Source of the DNA: Anniella stebbinsi
Lineage: Eukaryota; Chordata; Lepidosauria; Squamata; Anniellidae
Assembly (NCBI GenBank): GCA_029215795.1
Contig: JARDYH010000001.1
Location: forward strand, 185,697,654-185,761,653
DNA: 64,000 bases
Direction: 5' to 3'
This document shows positions 44,036-55,170 of this stretch, piece by piece. Both the position numbers and the translations under genes were made by a program. The first letter of the stretch is position 1. Each line of letters begins with the position of its first letter. The notes under the pieces are model-generated. The model was not told where the DNA came from and did no database searches. It was given only the letters and a program-made list of their open reading frames with translations.

Positions 44036-44842
44036 TTTATCCACTAAGTCCTCCCTATTGGTCAGTATCAAGTCAATAACCTGACACTTGTCATTCATCA
44101 TTTACATGAGGTCTGAAATTGTGCCAAATTTCAAACAAAACCCATAAAAATTGTGACAGGTACAATTGTGACAGTTTACAAACAGTATTAAGGCTCTATA
44201 GCTTTCAACCAAGCACCAAAAAGCAGGAAAATTGTGCATTAAGGCTCATAAGCTTTAACATCTTCCCTAAGGAGGCAAGAAATCCAAGTGAAATTCTCAT
44301 TCTCCCAAGGCAGATAAACCATGAGAACAGGATGGATAATATGATATGCAGAGGTGACTGTGGGGGTGTGGAAAACTGATGACGAATAACTTAGAGCCAC
44401 CAACTTCTTTTTTTAGTGCAGCCCTTCCCTAACCTGGTTCCCTCTGAAGGTGTTGGACTACAACTCCCGTCATTGCATTTCAGTTTGTCCCATGGTCAGA
44501 AATGCTGGGACTTGTGATCTCAAACATTTGGAGAGAAGCAGACTGTTTTGTAAACTGTAGGGGTTTTTGTTTAACGAATTTCATGGCTTTGTGTATCAGT
44601 TGACTGGATATTATTCAGTTGACAACCAAGCCAGTGACAGCCAGGATGTTACATCATATTGACATATAAAGCTGAAAGTATGTGTGTGGGATGTATGTCC
44701 AGAAAAGTTTACCCTCTTCCAGATGAATTAGAAACTTTAATTTTGGCATGCTGATAGGTCTGGCTGTATAATGTACCAGAAAAACTAAAAACATGAAAAT
44801 TTGAATTTTAAGTATTTTTCAAATAATTTAATTTAAAAAACC
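44036..44842. other. unassigned stretch with a palindromic MITE
   Basis: At 44402-44520 a segment with CCTTCCCTAACCTGG and TTGGACTACAACTCCCGTCA resembles family C (36260-36379). The remainder is A/T-rich, with nothing recognised. Confidence 0.4.
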
Positions 44843-45600
44843 TAGGCTTATGCCTACAACTCCCAGCATGCCTTGGGTGGAACTCCCAGCATGCCATGGG
44901 AGGGAGGCCAGACTTATTAGCCTTTGGCGGCCATTGTGAGCATGCAGGCGGGTGGCCGCTGACTGCCTTTCACAACCCAGACCCCTAAGATCAGTCTTGA
45001 GCAGTCAACCCAATTCCACATAAAAGGAAACAACCCACATATGGGTTGCGTCCATTTGCGGTGCCTTCTCCCGCCCACCGTACATGGTTTTAAAATCAGA
45101 ACTAGATATAACAGCGTTACTTTGAGAGACCAAACTCTAAACATACTCAAAGGTACCCCATCCTGATATTGCTGTTTTCTCAGAATCTGGTGGACGCACA
45201 TGTACGCACGGCCTTTACACTTAAGAGGGAGGAAGGAAGGGGAGGCACTCTGCACATGCCCAGAAACAGACCTGATGAAGGGGGGCAAGTGTCCGGCCTG
45301 GCCCCAGCCCTTCAGTACAGCCTCCTGATGGAGCACTTGGTGGGTAAGAAGCGTGGGCCAAGGCAGTCCCAGCAGGACTTGGCCAGAGCTGGGTGCATCC
45401 ATTGACAACTGCATACCTCCCCTCCTCAGCGATGCTATTCCTCGACATTCTATTGAGGAGCAGTATCAGCAACGAGAGGAGGGAAGTGCCTCTCAGAGGA
45501 TGTGGGCACCTGCGGGCTGCCAAAGGCATGCTGGGAGTTGTAGTATTGGCATGTAGAGTGACTGATTTTAAATAAAGCATGGGTTAGCAAACCAGGTCAG
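44843..45600. repeat. duplicated segment, copy 1, with ACTCCCAGCATGC motifs
   Basis: Starts AGGCTTATGCCTACAACTCC and ends in the inverse GGCATGCTGGGAGTTGTAGT (45526-45545). In between, at about 45268-45378, a frame reads LAPALQYSLLMEHLVGKKRG. The order and motifs match copy 2 at 46075-47020. Confidence 0.5.
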
Positions 45601-46292
45601 TATGTACAAACCACGTCACTCTCTCTCAGTCCTAACTTAGCTCCCACTTCCCTGACCTCTCACTGTCTTTGTTCTCCTTCTACTTGACTTTCTCCAACTG
45701 CCACTAAGCCCTCCCACCATGCCATTCTAGCCTCAGCTTATCAGTCATTCCTCCATTCACACTTCTGTTTCAATGGGAAAGTCAGGTTTTTACATAAAAA
45801 ACATAAACTTTATCCAGTAATTCCTGGATATGACTTGGAAAGTTGTGGTTTAGTTATAACAGGAAAAAAGCTGCATAAAAAAATCTCATCAAGTTAAAAG
45901 GCCTTGGAAAATAAAATTTCACTTGGCACTGGAAAGCCATTAATGCAGTCACTAGGCAAGCCTGCCTGGGGAGAAAAATCCATAAGCAGGGTGCCACAAC
46001 TAAGAAGGCCACTATCCAGTTGTCTCCCACCACACCTCAGATGATATTCAAGGATTAAGACATTATTCAGGGACCTAGGCTTACGCCTACAACTCCCAGA
46101 ATCCCTTGGCTGGGAGGGAAGAATTACTGGGCTTTGGCAGCCATCATCTGGAAGTGGCTCACCATCCTGGACCTGAAGGGAGAGCACCTGGGGCTGGCTG
46201 CCTTGGTTGCTAGGCACCATCAAGAGCGGGAGGGAAGAAGGGCAGAGCTCTGGGCTCGTCACCAACAGCAACGACTGAGCTATCCATCAGTC

Positions 46293-46640
46293 AGGCCTCA
46301 TCTACAAGAATTCGGCTTTGCGCCTGCTTAGCCGATTATGCGCATATTCGCAGAAGCGCATTTACGCCTAATACCTCTGTACCAGAGGTGGAGAAGCACA
46401 TTACTGGATGACTGAAACGCGCTTTAAACTGTTGACATGCGGAGAATTGCATGTTTACACGGCGGTAAGGCGCTTTAACTCCCGCCGCAAATTAAAACTC
46501 GCGGTTTAACGCGCATTCGATAATGCACATAATCGGAGAGAAAACGCGCCTCTACGCCCGATTTGCGCTCCGTTCTTGTAGAGGTAAAATTTTTAATGAG
46601 ACTTCAAAGAGCTTTAAACGTCTGGTGTAGAGGCAGCCCT
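46293..46640. mobile_element. Harbinger-like MITE (family A), compact copy
   Basis: 348 bp from AGGCCTCATCTACAAGAATT to GGTGTAGAGGCAGCCCT. Rich in GCGCAT and ACGCC words. A useful reference for the interrupted copies at 3419 and 36894. The flanking 3 bp are not identical here. Confidence 0.65.
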
Positions 46641-46828
46641 AGTCAACTGACCGGCTTCCTCACGGCTTACCTATGGGCACCGCTTGCGCAGTGCAGCATG
46701 GACTGGCTCAGCCAGACTTCACTTCCCCTGAGCCTTGGCGGCAGGACTCCTATTGGGCAAGTTGGGCACTGTGGCAAAAGGCATGCTGGGAGTTGTAGTT
46801 TTTGTTTTCTGCAGGGACAAGGAAAATC

Positions 46829-47020
46829 ATGGCGGTGGCTTCTTCCTCAGCTCTGAGTAGGTCCGATAAAGGGGGGAAAGTCCCCAGGCCAGCCCCAGCA
46901 CTTCAGTACAGCCTCCTGCTGGAGCACATGGTTGGCAAGAAGTGCAGGCTGAGGCCGGTGCAGGCCTTTGACCCACCCACCCACCAAGAGCCCCAAGCAG
47001 AAGATGTTCAAGTAGGCTAG
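46829..47020 (+). CDS. short unrecognised frame, possible first exon or retrocopy
   Basis: ATG at 46829 in a fair context (AATCATGG) opens 63 codons: MAVASSSALSRSDKGG, PRPAPALQYSLLLEHMVGKK, then LRPVQAFDPPTHQEP and a stop at 47018-47020. CAAGTAGGC near the end could be a splice donor. It sits 30 bp after an ACTCCCAGCATGC-type promoter motif and shares APALQYSLL.EH.VGKK with copy 1 (about 45300). A MITE begins exactly where the frame ends. It may be a real first exon, a truncated gene duplicate or chance. No family recognised. Confidence 0.25.
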   Translation: MAVASSSALSRSDKGGKVPRPAPALQYSLLLEHMVGKKCRLRPVQAFDPPTHQEPQAEDVQVG

Positions 47021-47168
47021 GGTGACCGTATGGAAAGGGCTCCTGTATCTTTAACAAGTGTATAGAAAAGGGAATTTCAGCTGGTGTCCTTTGTATGCTT
47101 GCAGCACCTGGTGAAATTCCCTCTTTATCACAACAGTTAAAGATGTAGGAGCTATAGTAGAGTGACCG
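47019..47168. mobile_element. foldback MITE (family D)
   Basis: Starts AGGGTGACCGTATGGAAAGG and ends in AGAGTGACC. Inner arms CTCCTGTATCTTTAAC and GTTAAAGATGTAGGAG are inverted. Same family as 11389-11520. Confidence 0.65.
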
Positions 47169-50100
47169 GATATAAAATAAATTTTAAAAAGAAGGAAAAT
47201 ATGTTTCTTAGTGTGGGCAGGATGTTAATATGCCCATGTAGTATCATCTTTCAACCCTTTAAAACATTTTTTCTTGAGCACCTTGTGATAAGGGCTGTAA
47301 CAGACACTTTGATTATCCAAAAGTTATTTTCCACATTTTTAATTCAATTCAGATCATTAAATCCCTCAACTGTCTAACAAATCTAATGCAGGAGTCAGGG
47401 ATCGTTTTCTCAGAATTACTATTAATATAAAGCCTCTTGATGCTGAGTTCTTTACTGTATGAGGAGGGGGATTATGGGTCAGTGACCTGGTACAGATATA
47501 ATGCTAAACCATAGTTGAATACTAGATGAATTGGCCTTGACAAACATTGGATCTGTATGCTCCCTCCTCCCTGCCCCTCCTTCAGTATGGTCATGAAAAA
47601 ACGAATGGAAGCATCCTCTTCCTGGTCTAAACTAACTGCAGTTTGTCATTACATCCTAACCAGGAACTGTGCGTAGTTTAAAGTAAGATTTTTTAAAAAC
47701 AACAACAAGCCAAGTTCAGAAAACACAGTTTGATCTTGGCTTATTTCAATAAACCATAGTTTAAACAAACCATAGTTTTGCCTGGTTCAGATGTAATGAC
47801 AAAGTGTGTTTAGAATTTTTATTAAACTAGGAAGTGGATGTGTCCAATCTATTTGCAGCTACTATGGGGAGAGGGGAGCGTACAAAGCCAAGGCTCACCA
47901 AAGTTCAATCCTGCAATGCTAAATTGTGATGTGCTGTTATCATTGTATTAGGTCGTAGGCTTCAAAGAGCCTTGGAAAAAAAGCAGGAGAGGAATGGGGG
48001 AAAGATACGTGGAACTTCTTCTGATTGACATTGCCAAAGTCAACTTGGCCTACTTGCTTCGCTCATTTACGCTTTGCAGAGTTCCTCTCTCCCCTCATGA
48101 TCCTGGCTGCCTGTCACCATGATCTATTGCCTCTTCTCTTCTGCTACTGCTGAATCATGTCCCTTTCTTCATTTTGCTCTGTTGAAAGAGTTACGGGGAA
48201 AGAGGAACACTGGGTTTGTCTCTCTCCCTGCAATAAGAAGGAAAAAGGGGGCCATGAGGAATTTGGGCTGCCGCTTGAGACATAGTGAAGAAAATACATT
48301 TGATACAATGAAAGGATTCTAGTGAAAATATCTGAGAGGTTTCCACCCTTAAAGACAGCCTAGAAATAATTTTAGATAGATGATTGATAGATCTGTAAGA
48401 ATAAATATTCTGTGCTTGGGACTCCATACCTGAGTGCTGTTACTGTTAATATAACGTGTAATGATTTGGCAAGATTCTAAATAGCCCACGTATGCCAAGA
48501 AATGCCTCTCTTTTTCCCTTATAATATAACAAGAACTAATGGAATTGGGCAAGAAGAGGCCAGTGGCCTCTTCTTGAATTTTGAGTGTGTGTATCATGGG
48601 TGCTATCACAAAATAGCTGCCATGGGGGGGGGGCTTGACCATTCACAAAATCGCATCATTGTGGGCATGGCCAGAAGCCAAACTGGTGAGACTAAAAGCA
48701 AAGTAACTTGTCCAAGAACCTAAGTACAAAGATGAAGTGGGATCTGAGTTCCAGAACACAAACCTACCCTTTTGAACCCATTTCACAGCAGGCAAACCGG
48801 GGAGGCTCAGAGACAAGTGCCTTGTCTAAGAAACCAAGTACAAGGCAGAAATGCCAAATTATATAATTCCTCCATCAAGTACAACAAAATACCCATTTCA
48901 CAGAACGCAAACTGGCGATGCTCAGAGAAACACACCCAGGCAAAACACCTCCACTTGCCCCACTATTCTCTCTAGTCCCCCAGGATGCTCCACCTCACCT
49001 CACCTCACCTCACCTCACCTTTTTCTCCCCCACCCTTTTTTCCCCCCCTTGGAGGATGAGATGCTTCAAAACAAAGTTCTTGGCTACAGCCACCCACCAT
49101 TTCTTACTTTCTAAGAATACCTCTGGAGCCCATGTGGGGTTTAGAGGCATTCTTGGGAACAGATGGCGCTGGAGGCCAGTGCTTCACTTTGCAGCATGCT
49201 AGCCTCCCAATTAATATGTAAAAATAAAACAAATCTACAGACTTTCTATACAATCTGGAAGCCCCAAGGTGGCTCTGTGATGGCACTACATCGATTATGC
49301 GATGCAGCAGCGACCTCGAAGCCACCGCAGGGCTTTCCAGAGCAGCTCCATATTTTAAAAGTCGGGGACTTACTCCAAGTTTTCAGGATGGAGTGAGGCG
49401 AACATGGTCCTTCCACCGTCTAACCTCACTCCATCCTCGATGCAGAGGCGTGGCTGGGCAGGTGGCGACCCATGATTGGTCACTGCCACCTGGGCAGAGG
49501 GCAGGCCTGGTCATCGGAAACCCACGATTTCGCTGCTGTATAGGGATTAGCTGCCACTCCCCTGCAGCAGCGACAGTGTGGGGTTTTCTTTATCATGGTG
49601 GCAATCTGGCACCATATAGGCAACCCCCTAAACAAAATATAAAAATCAAGGGGGATAGGGGCCTAGTGGGTACCGTGCACCACATAGGAGGCTTCAGCCA
49701 TAGGTGCTTGGAAGCTGGAGCTGGATTTTCTAGGTTGGTATCCGAAGTACCATAAAACTGCAATTGTATACTGCTTATTAGGTAGCATGGGGTAAATATA
49801 GTTAAGTACATGCTGCACATTTTAAGGGCTGTGAAGAAAAGTGAAACAATTTGACAAAATAGATATATTTTGACTAGGGTGAAAAACTATAGAAATAATA
49901 GAATTCTATATATTCATCTCCTCTCCTGAAGTTATCAGGGCAGAAATGAAATTGCCTGTTGCATTCTTTTAGCAGTGAAACCAAAACCATCCATTAACTC
50001 ATTCAGCTCACCAGTATATCCTCTCTGGCTATGCAAAAGCATGGTTCTCCTTCATTGCTTGCTACTCTTGAGGCCACTAGATTTAAAAGCTACAAGATGT

Positions 50101-52849
50101 CTTACATTTGCCAGAATAGTAAATAGAAGATCCCATTTGGTTGATCCAAATTGTGTCCATGCACTGACAGAAGGCTGCAGAAGAAAGAGGCTTGCACGGA
50201 AAGTGAGGGAGGTGATTTTCATAAATCCCCCTTTTCTTTTGCAGCTCCTTTCACCATCTCCCACACTGTTTCAAAGGGTCTGGAGGTGATTGGGAAAGCG
50301 CAAGGGGCTGTGCAGCCAGAGACCAAGAGCTGGCACTGGCAACTTTTCTTCTGGAGGATTCCTGTGCTTTTAACAGCCACACAACAGGAGGACGTTCAGC
50401 TTTCCTGACTGTGAAATTCCTGCTTGTCATTAGAGTTGCCAACTTTTTAACTGATTCTTCTCCTGTGCCTTTAGCATTTGTGTGACCCTCAATCCCACCC
50501 ACCCCCGCCGCATACAGCTTTTCCCATCTTTGTTTCAGGAAAAGTTCCACGTAAATGTCAATGTGTCTGGTTACTGCTACAGATAAAGCAACAGGGCCAG
50601 TGAAAACACTAGCAACCAGTTTTGTCATCAGTTTTATAAAGTAGGGGTGGGCAGCTTGTGGTGCTCCAGATGTTTGGGCCTTTTACCTCCCATGATTCTT
50701 CGCCATTGGCTATGCTGGCAAGGGCTGTTAGGACTGCTAACTACTGGACTGCTAAAAGTTGCGCTGCCCCTGTTCTGAAGGGACCAAAGCCCTGTCAGGA
50801 AAATGCTAGAAATCCTACATGTATGAGCAAAGAAAGGATGAATTCCATTAAGATATCCCAGTGACATCCACCTCTTATAAAAGTCCCAGGCATAGCACCC
50901 TGCACAAAGTAAGTCAGTTTCATAGATGCCTGGGGGGGGGGGGGGGAAGAGAGGTGGAATAATTTCCACAAAATCCAAGGTGCTGCTGCTCCCAAACAGC
51001 AAAGTCTTTCTACTAGCTGGAGTCCTTTCAGGGAAAATGCTTTGAATTCATGGATGTCAAGGTTTTAGGAGTAGTACTGAATACTAGTTTTCATCGGAAG
51101 CAACAGAATGTAGCTTTCTGCAGAAAACTTCAGCAGAAGTGTGAAAAACAAGCTGGCCTGTAACTGTACATCTTACACCACATATTCAGCTCATACCACA
51201 AAAGTAGCTAAACTCCTCCACAGTAACAAATATGAAAGCTGAACAATGAACTGCAGCCCAGCAAAAACTATGCACAGAAAGAATGTTGTAACCACTACAG
51301 GACTATCTGACATACTAAATGCTGACCAGAAATGTATTTTCAAGCTATTTTAGCCCTTAGCTTAGTGACTCCAGAATGCCCCGAATCTTCTTTATGTTGT
51401 ACTTTTCTCCGTTTCAGAGAAACACAGCCTGCCTGAAGCCATTCACATAGTTTAAGTACAGCAGTAGATTCAAGCGATTAACTGAATGGAATCAAAAACA
51501 TGCATTTGGCACCTCAAATGAGCAAAAGATGCCTGCGTAGGGTGATTTAGAGCAGAGAAATTGTGTACAGGGCAAGCATTGAAACTCAAGCAGCTTTTCT
51601 TTATACAAACAAATAAACAAAGAAGTGTCAGGATTCTGTTACAGAAGTTTGCATAAAACTTGTAAGTAGCCCCTCAGTGGCATACTCACAAGGAACAGTA
51701 CATGAGTCCAGTGGTATTCATGGGCAAGCTGGCTAGATGGGATGGTCCCTCCATCAAATGCTGAAGAACTTACCTTTTCAGTTACATATATCAGCTGTCA
51801 GTAATAGTGCAATGAAGATTTGGGCCATACCAAGATCACAGGGAGAGAATACAGACTGGCCATTCGGAACATAATTTATGACCATTATACATGGCATTCA
51901 TTAAATAGAATAAGTAAACTGCGATATAAATATATAGACCTTTTTGAGGGTAAAAAACCCAAGTAAATGAATTACATATATGCAAGATATATGATAATTA
52001 CAATGCTTCAAAATGAGGAAAAACTACACAGAAAACAATTAAAAAACAACAACATACTTCCAGGTTGTCTCGGTGGTTTCTTCTCAGCTACCTTTGCCTA
52101 TTCTGAGAAAGTGAAGCTCTTTCTCTTCTGAGCCGTTCTTTCTATATAAATGAGAAAAACACTTTTTGGGTGAGGGGGGGGAGAGAGAACTGTTAAAGGC
52201 TACGCCTGTTCCTTTTTTGTACTGATATTTTATATCTTGACTCCGTGGGTTGTGGAGGAAGTGAGAACTGACAGAGGGTGGTAAGCTTCTTTGAAAAAAG
52301 TCATCAATTCAAAACTGTGCTCAAATCCACAGAACATGTACAATTCAGACTGGGGCTTAATTTTACCCTTAGGAAGGTTGCTTTTCCTTCAGCTTCGCCG
52401 CCCTGAGACCCTTGTGATATAGGGCAGTATACAATTGTTTTAATAAATAAGTTTATAGAAGGAATACTAGAGCTATTTTCAGCCTGGCTGCTCTTTAAGA
52501 AGCACACTCCATAAGGTCATTTGTACTAGGTCTCACTTGTCAGCCTGTCCAAACATTGCCAGAAATCCCATTCTGAATCCTCTCCCCGCCTCAGCACTTT
52601 CTGAAGTGAGTGAGATGTGTGAAGTGGCACCGTTCGCTGGAAATCTCTCCCTAGATAACCTGTTGACTGTTGCCAAACCTAATGCCTTTTGGGGGCTACA
52701 GACTTTTTTATTTATTCAGGCTTGCCAGCATATTATCCAGCTGGTTTAATATTGTATTAATATGTTGGTGTTTTTAATCAGTTGATGTCCTTTTATTCAT
52801 TTTTTCTGCTCTATTTCCCTTTCCAATATGTTGTCCAGCCTTGATAACA
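47169..52849. other. long intergenic stretch between ITGB2 and SLX9-like gene
   Basis: No gene recognised. It contains a 13-bp palindrome (48550-48576), (CACCT)6 at 48991-49020, a CAGGGGTGG-type short element at about 50644-50780 and a G15 run at 50932-50946. GC content rises at 49100-49780 without a recognisable product. It could harbour the ITGB2 5' non-coding exon, which I could not locate. Confidence 0.4.
48991..49020. repeat. (CACCT)6 tandem repeat
   Basis: Six perfect 5-bp units. Confidence 0.95.
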
Positions 52850-54340
52850 CTGGTGGCTTGTCTGGAGGCTCCTTGAGTCTGAAGGTGCTGCTAATGAATA
52901 CCAGAGCAGTGAAGAGAAAGGTGTTCATTATCAATGACCTCATCAGAGATGAATGCACTGACCTTGCCTGTATAACTGAAACCTGGCTAGATTAGGAAAG
53001 ATGCATGAAGCTATTTAAAATCTGTCCACCAGGCTTTTGTGTGTGGTACTAATAATGGTTTGAGGAGCAGGGAGGAGTAGCAGCCTTGGTCTACAAAGAT
53101 TCCTATGGCCATGTACCTGTTCCCATACTTGTACCTGGCATTGGGAACCTGAGGTAGGACTTGAATTATGTTGATGTACCATCCACCCTGCTGCTTAGCA
53201 ATCTGTGTGCTTGCAGAGGTGGTCTCACAAGTGGTGCTGAGAACCTCCAGTGATTTCAACACCAATGCTGACGTCACCTTATTTGATCCAGCTTTGGATT
53301 TCTTGGCTGCCATGACAACCCTGGGCTTATCTCAAATTATACTGGGCTCAACACCTGTCACAGATCAACTCTTTCGATCTGGTGTTGTGTTTGGGGTTTG
53401 GACTACCTTCAACCTCCACATGGGTGAAGGGCTAAATTCAATAATCTGACTCCAGAGACTGATAAATCCAGAAACTTTTCTGAAGTCCTTGTGAGATTAT
53501 CCTGCAGTCATAGTCAATGGTCCTGATGAGGCTCAAGTCTCTGCCTGGAACAGGGAGATTATCTGGGCCTTTGATGTGATTGCTCCCAAGCATCCTTGCC
53601 TGAATTATACAGCCATATTTGCTCTTTACTATTCTGTGGAGTTGAGAGCAATGAAGCGATTAGATCAACAACTAGAACACAGACAACAGAAACTTACAGT
53701 GAGCATGACTGAACACAGGTAAGAGCCCATATTTGGGCTTAATATGTGGTAGTTATAGCTGTAAACAAATCCTACTTCAGCATCATTGTATCCATACAAT
53801 ACCAGTCAATGGGTAGTGAATAATCTGCTCCACATAAATTCAGTGGATAATATTGAAGTACCATTGAATATTCACAGTGACCAATTTGCTGTGAGTTTTC
53901 CGGGGGGAAATGCTCATATTTGTTTAGAATTAGATGCCATAGTTGTAACGGGGTCATAGGTAACAGGGTCAAAGATGTATGTAGGATGTGCATCCTCTTA
54001 TCAAGCTGTTATGAATATATTTCAGCTTGTTCAACCAGAGGATATGGGCAAATCACTTGGAAGTTGAAGATCTACCATCTCTTCTCTAGATCCTTGCTCA
54101 CTGTAGTTATTAAAAGCATCCAGAATGAGGTTGAGGACTTCAGAGGTAATTATTTCCTACGTGAGGCAAGGAATGATCCTGCTACCATTAAGGCAGCAGT
54201 GGTGCAACCCCTACTGAGGAAACCAACATAGATTCTTTGAATTTATACAACTGCCAACAAGCCCCAGATCTTCCTTTTCTTGGTAAGATGGTAGAGAGGG
54301 CAGTAACCTCTCAATTCCAGATTGTGGCCTGGATTTCCTG
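52850..54340 (+). mobile_element. L2 LINE, endonuclease to start of reverse transcriptase, decayed
   Basis: Reads VLLMNTRAVKRKVFIINDLI then DLACITETWLD (endonuclease start), SSDFNTNADVTLFDPALDFL and GLSQIILGSTP, and near the end DPATIKAAVVQPLLRKPT with LPFLGKMVERAV (reverse transcriptase start). Many stops and frameshifts. It complements the 3' part seen in the other L2 copies. Confidence 0.75.
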
Positions 54341-55170
54341 AAGACCTTATTAAAAACACAAGACCAAAGGACTATCTAACCCAGGATTGGGTTTCCACAG
54401 TGGCCAACCAGATGCCTATGGGAAGCTTATAAGCAGGATATGTATGCAATAGTACTTTCATTTGTGTTCCCCAGCAACTGGTATTGAGAGGCATATTTCC
54501 TCTGATACTGGAGGTAACATATAGCCATCATGATTAGTAACCATTGATAGTCTTCTCCTCAATGAATTTCGTTATCACCTTTTGAAACTACCTTTGTGCT
54601 TATTCACCACTACATCTTGTGGTAGCAATTTTCATAGTTTAACTATGCACAATGTAAAGTTCTTATTTTTATCTGTCCTGAAGCTCTCTCCTTTCAGCTT
54701 TATTGGATGACCAGGTTCTAGTATGAGAAGGAGGGAAATATTTTCCTCTATTCACTTTCTCCACATATATCTGTCTTATACTCATCTTATATCCATCTTA
54801 CTCATACTCTTTTTAAGCTAAAAAGCCTCAACTGTTGTAACCTTTCCTCATAGGGAAGTTGCTATGGGCCAGTTGATGGTTTTGGTTTCAGCATCTTTTC
54901 CAGCTCTACAATATCCTTTTTGAAGTGACCAAAACTGTACACAGCATTCCAAGTATGATTGCGCCATAGATTTGTATAAGTGATACTACTACGTAGATTT
55001 GTAGAAGAATTACCATCATAAGTGTATATTGGCAGTTTTATTTTCAATTCCTTTCCTAATGATCCCCAACATGAAATTTTCCTTTTTCACAGCAGCTGCA
55101 AACTGGGTCACATTTTCATCATAAACCAAAATTTCCTAATCTGGTCATTTGCCACCAGCTCAAATTCCTA
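54330..55170 (-). mobile_element. CR1 LINE, end of ORF2 and 3' region
   Basis: Plus strand shows CATCTTGTGGTAGCAATTTT, TTATCTGTCCTGAAGCTCTC and TTCCAGCTCTACAATATCC, the inverse of CR1 ORF2 end (KDIVELEK and FRTDK coding). Decayed. Confidence 0.75.

Larger units (their letters stand above)
46075..47020. repeat. duplicated segment, copy 2, interrupted by a MITE
   Basis: Starts AGGCTTACGCCTACAACTCC, is split by the family A MITE at 46293-46640, then has GGCATGCTGGGAGTTGTAGT at about 46781 and a short open frame (46829-47020). Confidence 0.5.

Noticed and set aside
48991..49020. CRISPR-like direct repeats
   Set aside because: A plain 5-bp tandem repeat without spacers, in a vertebrate genome.
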